NCBI GenBank assembly: GCA_905182995.1
Contig: CAJJDP010000015.1
Span: forward strand, 310,001-374,000
Origin: Paramecium octaurelia
Lineage: Eukaryota > Ciliophora > Oligohymenophorea > Peniculida > Parameciidae
Reading direction: 5' to 3'
DNA length: 64,000 nucleotides
The notes under the pieces were generated by a model, which saw nothing but the letters and a program-made list of their open reading frames with translations, ran no database searches and was not told the DNA's origin. The translations under genes and the position numbers were made by a program. Every line of letters starts with the position of its first letter. Position 1 is the stretch's first letter. Shown here one piece after another: positions 11,604 to 23,356 of this stretch.

Positions 11604-13524
11604 TCATTCTTTGAGCCATTTACCAATAAACTTTTCTAATAATTTAAAAGTAAGGAAGGAGGATTCCTTAAACTTTTCAAAGAAACCAATACATTCGTAC
11701 CAATCATCTAATGTTGAGGTTTCAGCTCCACAAATGAAAAAGCTTTTAGTACTTTTTTTAAGGAATAAGTTTTTGAGGTCTCTAAGTTTTATTATGAAAT
11801 ATTTTACTTAAGGTGTTATTTATATAAAACTTCACTTCCTGTTGAATAGCTGTAGATATATTTCTTTAATAGTTCATCGTCATGTGCCAATCTATATGGG
11901 AGGGATGAAACATGATCCAATGAAGCACTTTCTAATCCATAGTATTCTAAGAAATGATATGCTATTTCCCAATTCAGGACTGCATTTTATCCATCCTTAT
12001 TGGCTTTGGCTAGATCTAATCTGTATTAGACATAATCTTAAACTTGGTTATTTTTGCCATTAAATTAAAAGACTCTAAATGAGGGATTTTAATATGAAAA
12101 TGTAGTTCCGGAAGGAGCAATAAACAAAGTCTTAACATATCTACCATCAATTTTAGATCTAATATGTTAAACATGATCTTAATGTGTATGTCCTTGATTT
12201 ATAGTAAATAACAATACCATAAAAGATTCCAGTCACGACATGTTCGAATCTTTCAATGACAACACTAAATCTGTCAGCCCATTAAGAATTACAAAAAGTG
12301 TCTCCAGGTGGAATATGAGCAAAGATCACAGCAAATTAGTGTTTGGCTTCTGACTCTTTGAGTTCAGATATGAGCCATTTGAGCATTCCTCTTGGATCTG
12401 TGATTCCATCCATTAAGTGGAAGTTGAGTAAATCACAAGCTTGAGAATTCAAGGCGATGAACTTGAGATTTCTTGATTCCTCCACTTAAGAATAGTAACC
12501 ATTTCTCCTTAATTGATAGTATGCTTCTTGTGTTAAGTATTGTTTCCACATGTCAGCCACTTCATCCCTTAACCATTATGTAGCCTCTCCTATCATATCA
12601 TATTGATCAGCTGGGTAACCCTCATGATTTCCATAGATAGCATACAATTAAGAATTAGGTATTTGCTTCTTGATTTCTTCCGTAATCATTTTAGTAGGTA
12701 GTGTTTGATTCCACTATTATTAATGCCAGACATCATGCGATGTACTATCTCCAGTCCATATGATGAAATCTGGCTTGACTTTCTCTCCTGTGAATTTGAT
12801 CAGATCTTATATTGTTCTAAATGGCAAATCACATTGTGCATAAGTTCCCCAATATTAAGCCCCTTCGCTTGGTTTTTTCGGTTTTCCATTCTCTTCTCTG
12901 CAACAGAAGGGAGCTCCACAAAAGGCATTAGCTCCAACTGAATATTCTACATCAATGTGTAAATCTGCAAATTAAGCAATTGTGTAATCTTCTTAATTTA
13001 AAACATTTTCTTCAGCCAACACTTGCCATTGTCTTTGTTCCTCTTTCGAGAGCTTGTCTGACATAACTTCGTTTATGTAATCCTTAATTGTTTATGGTTC
13101 ATGTTCCAATTTACAAGCTCCTAAATTCTGACATGCATTTGAAGGTGCTAAGTAATTGCTATATATAGTTAACGGGTAAAATACTTGAGAAAATGTACAG
13201 AGAATTAATCGATGAATGTCTAATTGATTCCTTCACAAAAGGCTGGATCTTTGAATTTTGGACAAAGAAGTGTCCATTCTTTTCTAATTATCGATAAGAG
13301 AATGGTTGATGAAAACTTTTGAACCTATTTCATCATTAATTTGCATGGTAAACAAAGTAAGTGTAACCTAAAGTTGATAATATAAATTAGTACTCGTGAG
13401 GCATTTCTATACCAGCATAATCAACTATTTTGGTTAATATTTCCCTTTTCATCAGTTCTTCTCCAACGTCTATTGTATTGGCAACACAAAACAAAAGTGC
13501 TAAGATCACGAATACATTTCTCAT
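11604..13524 (-). CDS. Acid sphingomyelinase-like phosphodiesterase with saposin-B domain
   Basis: This secreted or lysosomal zinc phosphodiesterase should cleave sphingomyelin to ceramide. About 605 residues, after four introns (26, 26, 25 and 26 nt), comprise a signal peptide (MRNVFVILALLFCVANT), a saposin-B domain (CLPCKLMMKQ ... CPKFKDPAFCEGI ... ACQNLGACK) and the calcineurin-type catalytic domain. The metal motifs are all present: FADLHIDVEY, WTGDSTSHDVW, IYGNHEGYPADQYDM, IFAHIPPGD and FYGHTHQDH. The fusion of saposin and catalytic domains matches animal SMPD1 rather than the SMPDL proteins, which lack the saposin part. A Cys-containing C-terminal region (ICGAETSTLDDWYECIG) follows. Confidence 0.9.
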
Positions 13525-13591
13525 ATTTATAAATGATTTGAATAAATTACGTAATATATTTTTAAGAGAACAAATTTATTCATTGTTGATT

Positions 13592-14754
13592 TCAAACTTT
13601 TTTCTCAAATTGTGAGATGCATATTGCAAATCCTTGTAAAATAGATAAGGGATGAGAGACATCAGCTGAATAAGTCTTTTTTGCACATTTTCCAAATTGT
13701 AACACAAACTTACTTTTATCTGTGCAATTGATATCATGAATTATACAATTCTTTTCAGAGGGCATAGTCACTCTATCATTGAATTACAATTGATAAATCT
13801 TCTTTTCCTTATTGTAAATTGGAATCTTATTCATAAAATGCATAATTTGATCCTTATATTGTAATGAATGATAGGCTTTCAATAATCCATCTGTATCATT
13901 CAATGGCTTAAATTCACAAGGTTGTCCATCTTTAATCCTTGGTACAATCACACTTTATCTAATTTACCCAGTCTATTTGGAATTTTGGAAATTGATCAAG
14001 CATAATTCCTTCCTTACTTTGTCTAAGAACTTGGCGTCTTTTGGATTATCACCAGTGTCAAACAATCTAAATATACCACGAGTCCCTTTTATCTTTCCCA
14101 AACAAGACTTGTGTTTCCTATCAAATTTATCTGAGAGTGTGGATACAACATAATGAATTTGTTAACTGAAAGCCTATCGTTTTGCTGAACATAAAAATCT
14201 ATTGGGTTAATCACTCAAATACAATAGGTATTTATGATGAAACTTATTAGTTCCACTTTTATCCTTGATGATTGTCAGTTAAATCAAATGCTCTAATAAA
14301 TATTTCAAAATATCTTTTTACATTGATCGATCGGTTTTTACAAGAATTCTTGCATATCCACAATTAAATTAGGTCGATATACAATTTAAGCTTGTTATTC
14401 TTATCTTCCAGTCTTAGCATCGATCTATTAAGCCTATTCGTCTTAATTATTTTGTTTATTTTCATCCCTCCAACTCTAAAAGTCTTCCTCACAATGCATA
14501 CTCCCAAATTTGGCTATGTTGTCATGCTCATCTTCTGGTTTAAATTAAAACATCTCTTCGATCACATTTTCTTTCTTTCCTTCTTACTTCAAGTCCTAAT
14601 TTTATTCTTCAAACGGGTATTGTATTGATTATGACTTGTTATTCGAAGTATTGACTATTTCTTCTTCGTTATCTTCAAATTAATCGAAATTAATTATTTC
14701 GTCATTATTTTCAGACTAGATCTCATCATCATTTTATTCTTATTGATTTAACAT
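13592..14754 (-). CDS. Tubby-like protein (TULP)
   Basis: Tubby-domain proteins bind PI(4,5)P2 and, in ciliated cells, escort membrane receptors into cilia with the IFT-A complex. One 29-nt intron leaves about 377 residues. The first ~130 are acidic and Asn/Gln-rich. The tubby beta-barrel follows: FLCSAKRQ, CLGKIKGTRGIFRLFDTGDN, a strand reading VIVPRIKDGQP, YQLQFNDRVTMPSEKN, and the C-terminal helix signature KFVLQFGKCAKKTYSADVSH followed by PLSILQGFAICISQFEKK. The terminal helix is complete. The N-terminal intraflagellar-transport-binding segment of animal TULP3 is not recognisable here. Confidence 0.9.
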
Positions 14755-14924
14755 TATTTAATTAATAATAGTTAAATTGATTTTGAATGATTAAATATTT
14801 TCACAAATTCATAATCCTGATTACCCCCTAAATTATTTCATTAGAATACGAATATTAGAAGTTTATTCAAAGATATTTAGAGCTCATTTTATAAATATAA
14901 ATAATCTAAATTACAATTCTAATA

Positions 14925-15668
14925 TCAATCAAATCCTAGGTATAATTGCTCTTCATAATTTTCTCCAAATGACCGAGCTTCTTAATCAAAACTAGCTGTA
15001 AAATACATATCATCTTCTTTATTATTGTAACCTATCTTAATTGTATCCTATTTTATAAGGTTTTAACCTATTTCAAAATCTTAAGTAAGTATTTAATCTA
15101 ACTTCCCCTTTATATACTTTGCTTTCATTTCCTCTAGCTTAATTCTTTTTAATTATTTTTTTGTAGTAGATCTTTCGCATTCCTTCTCCTTGAGAGAATC
15201 TTGGAATTACTGATGTTTTAATACCTAACATTTAGAGAGTAACCCTTTTTCTAAGAGAATTTATTTTATTTTAAATTTAAGATTTTGTTCTTTAATAAAT
15301 TTATCCATCCATGCCTTGGAGGCTTTAAATGATTCAATATTAAAAATTTTAATTGCTTATTCCTTAATTTGGTTTCGACTTAATTTCTTACCTAGTTTAC
15401 GAGTTTCATCCAATATCCATTCCTCTAATCGGATTACACCTTATGGATTAATTTTTTTTCTTCCACAACCTCCTTTTCTCATATAACCTTAATTAAACCA
15501 TCTTCTTAAATTGCGGGTTGTTGTGTCAAATTTTTTGCTAAGTAAAACGAAATTTTCTTGGCTCGGATCATTCAACAATTCCTCCAAAGCCTCCTTTTTT
15601 TGATTGGTACCCAGAACTTTATATGAATGAATCTTCCTTTCTTTTTTATTAATGTTTTGAGCAACCAT
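14925..15668 (-). CDS. CENP-B/Tc5-type helix-turn-helix DNA-binding protein
   Basis: This single-exon gene encodes 247 residues. Two tandem helix-turn-helix units are visible, as in CENP-B, jerky and pogo/Tigger transposases: a first unit ENFVLLSKKFDTTTRNLRRW, then a basic hinge (MRKGGCGRKKINPQG), then a second unit LSRNQIKEQAIKIFNIESF followed by KASKAWMDKFIKEQNL, the conserved x-W-x2-F-x4 core. No DDE catalytic domain follows; the rest is a charged helix and an acidic tail. It is probably a host DNA-binding protein derived from a transposase, or a CENP-B-box type factor. Target DNA is unknown. Confidence 0.75.
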
Positions 15669-15978
15669 ACTTTAAAATTTAATTTTCAACTTTTAATTTA
15701 TGAGATATTTTTGTAGTGTATTATTTATAATTAATAATTATTCTAAGGATAATTTAATAGTGTCAAATAATGTAATTAATATTTCATATGATATTTAAAA
15801 TTAATAAATAGGATCAAACAATTTTAGTAATTATTAATTATCTAAAAATAAGTTTTAAGATTTTTACGATTGTAGAAACAGGAAGTTGATTAAAATAAAG
15901 ATACTATTGTAATATTATCATTATGTAATTAAACTTTAGATTACTCTAAAGCATAGTCATACAAAAACTAAATACATA
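15669..15978. other. Intergenic
   Basis: AT-rich DNA of about 310 bp between the CENP-B-type gene and the first copy of the duplicated segment. No gene seen. Confidence 0.4.
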
Positions 15979-17374
15979 TTTAGAATGAAAAATTAATTAA
16001 AAGCTTTAAATAATAACTTTGACTCAATTTGAATTAACAATAGTGGTCATAGTTCTTTTGATATTTTTGATTGGCATTCTAGGGGTTTCTTTCCTTGGTG
16101 ATTATCTATTAGAACCTCTACTTGATTTTTATTATTAATCTTTTTCTTTATCTTTTTCTTTATCTTTATCCTTTTCCTACTAATTTGGTTAAATAAGTTC
16201 TTTCAAATTCAGTGAGTTTAGTAAATCGCTTAATCTTCTAGGTTTAGGTAAAAAAAGACTTTATTTTTAAGGTCTTAAACATATTTAATCTATTTTCTCT
16301 TTAATTTCAGTGAGATGATCTTTATGAATTTGTTTTTTGAATGTTACTTTTAATTGAGATTTTATTGGTTTTTCAACAACTACATCCTATTGCCCAAATT
16401 GTTAGGCTGATATAGGATCTAGTTCAATTACAAGCAGATCACTTTTCAGAAAGCCTGAATAATTACAACCTCCAAAAATGTATAACTTTGAATCTATACA
16501 AGCAGCACTATGTCCACATCTACCTGCAACTTAAAACCCTTTAATTTCTACACTAATCCAAGTCAATGATTTCATGTCAAGCAAATGAATATCATTTAAA
16601 AACCCATTTATATTAAGATCATCATTCTTGCCTCCATAAATAACTATGACCTGATATTGCTCTAGATAATTCATTGAATGTTAACAACGACCAACTACAA
16701 ATATGATCAGATAATTTACTGGGTGAAAGTCCTTTAGTCTAAACTTGTTCAAAATTGATAGGCTTAGTAGTGATATCAATTTTAATAAGTTTGTCTAGGT
16801 AATGGCCATTCTTATCAAAGCCGCCGAAGATGAAAACTCCCTAATAATTAAACTTAACTTCAGGATCATTTTTATATAATTCTATTTAAGTGTTATGGAA
16901 GACTGCACAAGACTTGTGAAAAGCTACTCCATCGGGAAAGCAGACATGTTGTTCTGTTAAGACTTATGACCATCTTTGAGTTACTATATCATAGGCAATC
17001 ACATCTCTTAAGTATTAACCCTTGAGATCAATCCCTCCTTGGACAATCATATTTCTTCCAATGACTTCTGCTATATGACATTTGCGAGGAGGTATGATTC
17101 CTGTTTACTTTAAAACTTTAAGTTCATTGGTAACTGATATTATTGAATTTTATTACTTAGATTTACTATTTTAATGTCACTGGTTATTTCACTGCTTATT
17201 CGTTTATCATTGATTACCTAGTGCACTTCACCACCAAAGATGATCATGAAATTCTTATAGATTGCTGCTGAATGATTTCCCCTATAACCATTAGATGATT
17301 TTTCGTCCAGTTTAATTTGATTCCATTTATATTTTTCTACAATTTTATTAATACCTTACATTTATCAATGTTAG
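15979..17374. repeat. Copy 1 of 1396-bp duplicated segment (probable assembly artefact)
   Basis: The same bases recur at 17376-18771, offset 1397, with a single n at 17375 between the copies. I see no difference between copies on reading. The copy ends inside the kelch gene, leaving a fragment of that gene. This is what an unmerged contig overlap looks like. Confidence 0.85.
16024..17374 (-). other. Fragment of the kelch gene (duplicate 3' part)
   Basis: This repeats the C-terminal portion of the kelch protein encoded at 17421-19537, from the GYRGNHSAA region to the stop (TGA at 16026-16024). It lacks the N-terminal exon and has no ATG, because the copy breaks at the n. Treat it as a duplicate of one locus and not as a second gene. 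Confidence 0.8.
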
Positions 17375-17375
17375 N

Positions 17376-18771
17376 TTTAGAATGAAAAATTAATTAAAAG
17401 CTTTAAATAATAACTTTGACTCAATTTGAATTAACAATAGTGGTCATAGTTCTTTTGATATTTTTGATTGGCATTCTAGGGGTTTCTTTCCTTGGTGATT
17501 ATCTATTAGAACCTCTACTTGATTTTTATTATTAATCTTTTTCTTTATCTTTTTCTTTATCTTTATCCTTTTCCTACTAATTTGGTTAAATAAGTTCTTT
17601 CAAATTCAGTGAGTTTAGTAAATCGCTTAATCTTCTAGGTTTAGGTAAAAAAAGACTTTATTTTTAAGGTCTTAAACATATTTAATCTATTTTCTCTTTA
17701 ATTTCAGTGAGATGATCTTTATGAATTTGTTTTTTGAATGTTACTTTTAATTGAGATTTTATTGGTTTTTCAACAACTACATCCTATTGCCCAAATTGTT
17801 AGGCTGATATAGGATCTAGTTCAATTACAAGCAGATCACTTTTCAGAAAGCCTGAATAATTACAACCTCCAAAAATGTATAACTTTGAATCTATACAAGC
17901 AGCACTATGTCCACATCTACCTGCAACTTAAAACCCTTTAATTTCTACACTAATCCAAGTCAATGATTTCATGTCAAGCAAATGAATATCATTTAAAAAC
18001 CCATTTATATTAAGATCATCATTCTTGCCTCCATAAATAACTATGACCTGATATTGCTCTAGATAATTCATTGAATGTTAACAACGACCAACTACAAATA
18101 TGATCAGATAATTTACTGGGTGAAAGTCCTTTAGTCTAAACTTGTTCAAAATTGATAGGCTTAGTAGTGATATCAATTTTAATAAGTTTGTCTAGGTAAT
18201 GGCCATTCTTATCAAAGCCGCCGAAGATGAAAACTCCCTAATAATTAAACTTAACTTCAGGATCATTTTTATATAATTCTATTTAAGTGTTATGGAAGAC
18301 TGCACAAGACTTGTGAAAAGCTACTCCATCGGGAAAGCAGACATGTTGTTCTGTTAAGACTTATGACCATCTTTGAGTTACTATATCATAGGCAATCACA
18401 TCTCTTAAGTATTAACCCTTGAGATCAATCCCTCCTTGGACAATCATATTTCTTCCAATGACTTCTGCTATATGACATTTGCGAGGAGGTATGATTCCTG
18501 TTTACTTTAAAACTTTAAGTTCATTGGTAACTGATATTATTGAATTTTATTACTTAGATTTACTATTTTAATGTCACTGGTTATTTCACTGCTTATTCGT
18601 TTATCATTGATTACCTAGTGCACTTCACCACCAAAGATGATCATGAAATTCTTATAGATTGCTGCTGAATGATTTCCCCTATAACCATTAGATGATTTTT
18701 CGTCCAGTTTAATTTGATTCCATTTATATTTTTCTACAATTTTATTAATACCTTACATTTATCAATGTTAG
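17376..18771. repeat. Copy 2 of 1396-bp duplicated segment
   Basis: This is the partner of 15979-17374. It runs on without a break into unique sequence holding the 5' part of the kelch gene, so it is the copy that belongs to the intact locus. Confidence 0.85.
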
Positions 18772-19537
18772 CATAACAAAAGTCCTCTGCTTGCTTAGAT
18801 CCTGCTCCTCCGTATAAATATAATTTATGATCATATGCCAGCATAGTACTAGCATTCCTAGAGCATGGCTACCAATTTAAATTAGTATCTTTATATATGT
18901 ACACACATTGTTTCTTTATTTTAATTTCGTTGATTAACGATTCATTTAATCTCCTTTATAATTGTTCAGCATCCTTACTTTTAGTTATTAATTCACTTTG
19001 ATTGCCTTACCTTATCTATTTGCGTATTTATTCAATTCTCTGTAGGTCTTAATATTGCATAGAAGGATATGATTTGACTCCTGGACTTTTTGATTATATT
19101 TTTTGAAAGTATTTTCTGACTTCCTCAATCTAAGTTTCTTCTTGTTTCTTGTATTTTTCTTTGATTTGCCTAAAAGTGTCTCTGTTGTGTATTAATTGCA
19201 TTTTTCTAGAAGTGTAATATTTTGGCTGATCCTACTACTATTCCTCAGTAAATAAGGACTGACTATAATTGTTCCACATCCTTTTAGATTGTAATAAAGA
19301 GCGTTTCAACTCGCTGACAGCCCCTTAATTGAGTTCTTTAAACCCTAAAAATTGGGTTAGATCATTGTCTGGCAATTGTTGCAAAAGATCAATTTTACTA
19401 TCTAGAGCTACCTATTCAAATTATTCCAGAGGCAAAGGGCTCAATTTTGTGTTTGCTTATTTGTACTTTTTTAAGAGTTAACCAATATCGACCGATCCAC
19501 TTGAATTTGTACTTAAGCGATGCTATTCACTCTACAT
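17421..19537 (-). CDS. Kelch-repeat beta-propeller protein
   Basis: Kelch repeats fold into a beta-propeller used for protein-protein contacts. The ~681-residue protein (introns of 23, 23 and 25 nt) has a ~200-residue Gln/Lys/Ser-rich helical N-terminus and then six propeller motifs marked by double glycines: LYLYGGAGS, MIIFGGEVH, MIVQGGIDL, VFIFGGFDK, VIVIYGGKN and LYIFGGCNY. Each is accompanied by aromatic/basic kelch residues such as RGNHSAAIY, RKCHIAEV and GRCGHSAACI. A basic tail with a KDKDKEKDKEKD run follows. No BTB or catalytic domain is seen. An adaptor role is likely. The start at 19537 is the first in-frame ATG. Confidence 0.85.
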
Positions 19538-20041
19538 TTATTTATAATTGCATTATAAAAACAACAATGACTTGGATTGTAAATTATTTATTATTCACTC
19601 CTATTATTTCTTAAAGAGCTTATTGATGGATATATATTACAAATATTTTAATAATAATCTATTCATTGATAAGTTCCATATTATAGAAGTACTTTATTCA
19701 AAAAAGATAGGTAAAACGTAATTTAATTTATACTAAACTGGCTTCTAAAAAAGATTTTGTTGTAAATGTGAAACAATATTGAACATACATTCTCAGTTTT
19801 CAAAATCTATTCTTAATCTAACATGTTTTTAATATTATTATTTTAAGAAAGAATTTTGAATTGCATTCATAGTTGAAGTGTAATAATAGAAAATGAAAGA
19901 ATAATTTATTATGACGACCCTATTCTATTTTATATAAAATCTGTTTAAAACTATTATAGCTAATATTTATATTTATCCCATCATTTATTCATAGAATAAT
20001 TTAAACAAAAGAAATACAATTCAGATAAACATTATAATAAA
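19538..20041. promoter_or_regulatory. Divergent intergenic region
   Basis: About 500 bp of AT-rich DNA lies between the kelch start (minus) and the RING gene (plus). It should contain both promoters. The last 92 bp fall inside the second duplicated segment. No defined element seen. Confidence 0.35.
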
Positions 20042-20440
20042 ATGAATCAAAATAACAGAGTAGATTAATTGGATAGTCTTGAAACTGATGAAGAACTAGA
20101 TTTTTAAGAATTTGAAATGCCGTAATTAGTTAGACGAAATGGAATGACTAATACTCAGTCAGAATTTACGGGTTATTTTATATTGGATAAACCAGTCGAT
20201 AATATATTCGAAGAAGAATATTGCCCAATTTGTTTGGAGTCATCAGAACAGTTATATCCCTTAAAATGTGGGCATACTTACTGTTAAAATGATATAGAAA
20301 ATATGATTGATATCTCTAAAAAGTCTAATGGCTTATTCTCATGCCCGATTTGCAGAGCGTATTAAAGTCTAGATTCATATGATGAAGTTTATCAATTGAA
20401 AAAGCAAAATCTTGTGAATTGCAACAATTTTCGCTATTGA
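20042..20440 (+). CDS. Small RING-finger protein (copy 1)
   Basis: A single-exon 132-residue protein. After an acidic, Gln-rich N-terminus, a C3HC4 RING finger runs from residue ~62: YCPICLESSEQLYPLKCGHT, then TYCQNDIENMI, then FSCPICRAY. This class typically acts as an E3 ubiquitin ligase that recruits an E2 enzyme. No membrane segment or substrate-binding domain is visible. An identical copy lies at 21457-21855 across the n; I think both represent one locus. Confidence 0.85.
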
Positions 20441-20718
20441 AATTATAAATTTAAATGTTAACATCAATTAAAATATTATTCTTATCGAAAGTATCATGAT
20501 AATTAAAATAAATATTTTTTTCTAAAATGTAATCTTTAAAAAAAAAGTTCTAATATTTTTAAGGTATTACTTAGAATTTTTGATAGAAATTTTAATTCAA
20601 AAATTGAATTTAATTATTACTCATGATTAGAATATGTTTCCAATATTTTATATATTGGAAAAATGAGGTTTTAGATTATTTTATAAGTATATTAATATAT
20701 TTAATTATAAATTACATA

Positions 20719-21363
20719 ATGCAATCCAACTTAGGAAGTACATTTCAATGCAATTTTTGTTTATCTTATGTACCAAACATGTGCAAAGAAGTACATAATG
20801 TAAAGTGTGGGATGAAAAATATTCAAGATAATTCTCAAAGAAATCAATTGAATGAAGAAGAATAGATTCCCTAACAATAAGATTTCCCATAATAAATTGT
20901 AACTTAATTAATATGATTCTTTTAGAATTTTAAAGAAAAAGTAAACTAGTTGTAGCAATTTTAGTAAGCAATGAATAACTCACAATAATTTAGAAATGAC
21001 ATAAAATCTTAATAGAATTAATAAAATATTTCGAATATAATTTCGTAAGGTGCCACCAACACAGTCATTAATATTACAAGATAAAATGTATAATTGAATG
21101 CTACTTAAGAATAATAACCAGCACAAACTCTATAATTTTAATAGAGTAGAATTTAATAGTAAGGAACTAGTAGTAGAAATTTTACAAATCAATAAATTTC
21201 AAGGTTTCTTGAAATTCAAAGGTCAATATAGCCATAAAACTAATAACTGACTAATTTATTTAGAACAAATTATGAGTAATAACAACAGCCTGTTTAGTAG
21301 CTGTAATTCCCTCGATAATAAGTTAGCTTTAGATAAACTCCTAATAGTATGTTTACACCAAAT
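20719..21363 (+). other. Fragment of the RING-H2 gene (duplicate 5' part)
   Basis: This repeats the N-terminal ~200 codons of the gene at 22134-23273 and is cut at the n without its RING finger. It is a product of the duplicated assembly segment, not a separate gene. Confidence 0.75.
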
Positions 21364-21364
21364 N

Positions 21365-22778
21365 ACTATTATAGCTAATATTTATATTTATCCCATCATT
21401 TATTCATAGAATAATTTAAACAAAAGAAATACAATTCAGATAAACATTATAATAAAATGAATCAAAATAACAGAGTAGATTAATTGGATAGTCTTGAAAC
21501 TGATGAAGAACTAGATTTTTAAGAATTTGAAATGCCGTAATTAGTTAGACGAAATGGAATGACTAATACTCAGTCAGAATTTACGGGTTATTTTATATTG
21601 GATAAACCAGTCGATAATATATTCGAAGAAGAATATTGCCCAATTTGTTTGGAGTCATCAGAACAGTTATATCCCTTAAAATGTGGGCATACTTACTGTT
21701 AAAATGATATAGAAAATATGATTGATATCTCTAAAAAGTCTAATGGCTTATTCTCATGCCCGATTTGCAGAGCGTATTAAAGTCTAGATTCATATGATGA
21801 AGTTTATCAATTGAAAAAGCAAAATCTTGTGAATTGCAACAATTTTCGCTATTGAAATTATAAATTTAAATGTTAACATCAATTAAAATATTATTCTTAT
21901 CGAAAGTATCATGATAATTAAAATAAATATTTTTTTCTAAAATGTAATCTTTAAAAAAAAAGTTCTAATATTTTTAAGGTATTACTTAGAATTTTTGATA
22001 GAAATTTTAATTCAAAAATTGAATTTAATTATTACTCATGATTAGAATATGTTTCCAATATTTTATATATTGGAAAAATGAGGTTTTAGATTATTTTATA
22101 AGTATATTAATATATTTAATTATAAATTACATAATGCAATCCAACTTAGGAAGTACATTTCAATGCAATTTTTGTTTATCTTATGTACCAAACATGTGCA
22201 AAGAAGTACATAATGTAAAGTGTGGGATGAAAAATATTCAAGATAATTCTCAAAGAAATCAATTGAATGAAGAAGAATAGATTCCCTAACAATAAGATTT
22301 CCCATAATAAATTGTAACTTAATTAATATGATTCTTTTAGAATTTTAAAGAAAAAGTAAACTAGTTGTAGCAATTTTAGTAAGCAATGAATAACTCACAA
22401 TAATTTAGAAATGACATAAAATCTTAATAGAATTAATAAAATATTTCGAATATAATTTCGTAAGGTGCCACCAACACAGTCATTAATATTACAAGATAAA
22501 ATGTATAATTGAATGCTACTTAAGAATAATAACCAGCACAAACTCTATAATTTTAATAGAGTAGAATTTAATAGTAAGGAACTAGTAGTAGAAATTTTAC
22601 AAATCAATAAATTTCAAGGTTTCTTGAAATTCAAAGGTCAATATAGCCATAAAACTAATAACTGACTAATTTATTTAGAACAAATTATGAGTAATAACAA
22701 CAGCCTGTTTAGTAGCTGTAATTCCCTCGATAATAAGTTAGCTTTAGATAAACTCCTAATAGTATGTTTACACCAAAT
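21365..22778. repeat. Copy 2 of 1414-bp duplicated segment
   Basis: Partner of 19950-21363; it continues into unique sequence that completes the RING-H2 gene. Confidence 0.85.
21457..21855 (+). CDS. Small RING-finger protein (copy 2)
   Basis: This has the same 132-residue product as 20042-20440, with the same C3HC4 RING (CPICLESS ... CGHTYC ... CPICRAY). It sits about 280 bp upstream of the RING-H2 gene on the same strand. I take it as the same locus sequenced into two overlapping contigs, so a true gene count should include one RING gene here. Confidence 0.8.
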
Positions 22779-23273
22779 CCACTGCTCCAAAATATTTCTT
22801 AATTTTAATAGACCACTCCTTTAACACCCTTATAAAATGATTCTAACAATAATTCCATTTTCTAAACTAATAATCTTACTTAAAGAATATAAAACATGTT
22901 TCCATCATAGAGCGACGATTCCAGTAATGAAGAAGAAGAAGAAATAAGTGAAGAGGGTGGATTAAATAATTTTGACTTATTTAAAAATTATACAGATGAG
23001 GAAGTGAATTAAATGAATAAATAATAATTCTATCAATACTTTATACACAAACAAATCACAGAGAATCATTTGAATGAGCCTGATGTATAGATATAAAAGA
23101 TGATGGAATAATAAAATGAAAAAGATAATTAATGTGTAATTTGTTAGGAAGCCATAATAATGGGTGAGGATGAAACGAAGGTTTTAATTTGCAAACATGA
23201 ATTTCACTAAGACTGCATATCAAATTGGATTACTTTTAAATCAACTTGCCCTATATGTAAAACAAGCATTTGA
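22134..23273 (+). CDS. RING-H2 finger protein with N-terminal Cys cluster and Gln/Asn-rich middle
   Basis: About 370 residues with one 27-nt intron. It opens with a Cys cluster (FQCNFCLSYVPNMCKEVHNV, then KC). A ~200-residue Gln/Asn/Thr-rich low-complexity stretch and an acidic patch (SNEEEEEISEEG) follow. The C-terminal RING-H2 runs QCVICQEAIIMGEDETKVLI, then CKHEFHQDCISNWI, then CPICK, and ends 4 residues later. The H2 pattern (C-H-x-F-H-x2-C) identifies an E3 ubiquitin ligase. An in-frame ATG at 22038 would add a hydrophobic 32-residue leader, but that stretch reads like AT-rich upstream DNA, so I prefer 22134. Confidence 0.8.
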
Positions 23274-23356
23274 TGGAAATTATTTGATAAAAAATTCATT
23301 ATTTATTGGCTTTTAGAAATACAATATAATAATTATTATTATTTGAATATATATAC

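Larger units (their letters stand above)
19950..21363. repeat. Copy 1 of 1414-bp duplicated segment (probable assembly artefact)
   Basis: The same bases recur at 21365-22778 (offset 1415), with a single n at 21364 between. It includes the whole small RING gene and the 5' part of the RING-H2 gene. The copy ends mid-exon at the n. Confidence 0.85.

Noticed and set aside
20042-21855. Tandem duplication of the RING gene as a real event
   Set aside because: The copies are identical over the full 1414 bp including non-coding DNA and are joined by an n; two other loci show the same pattern.
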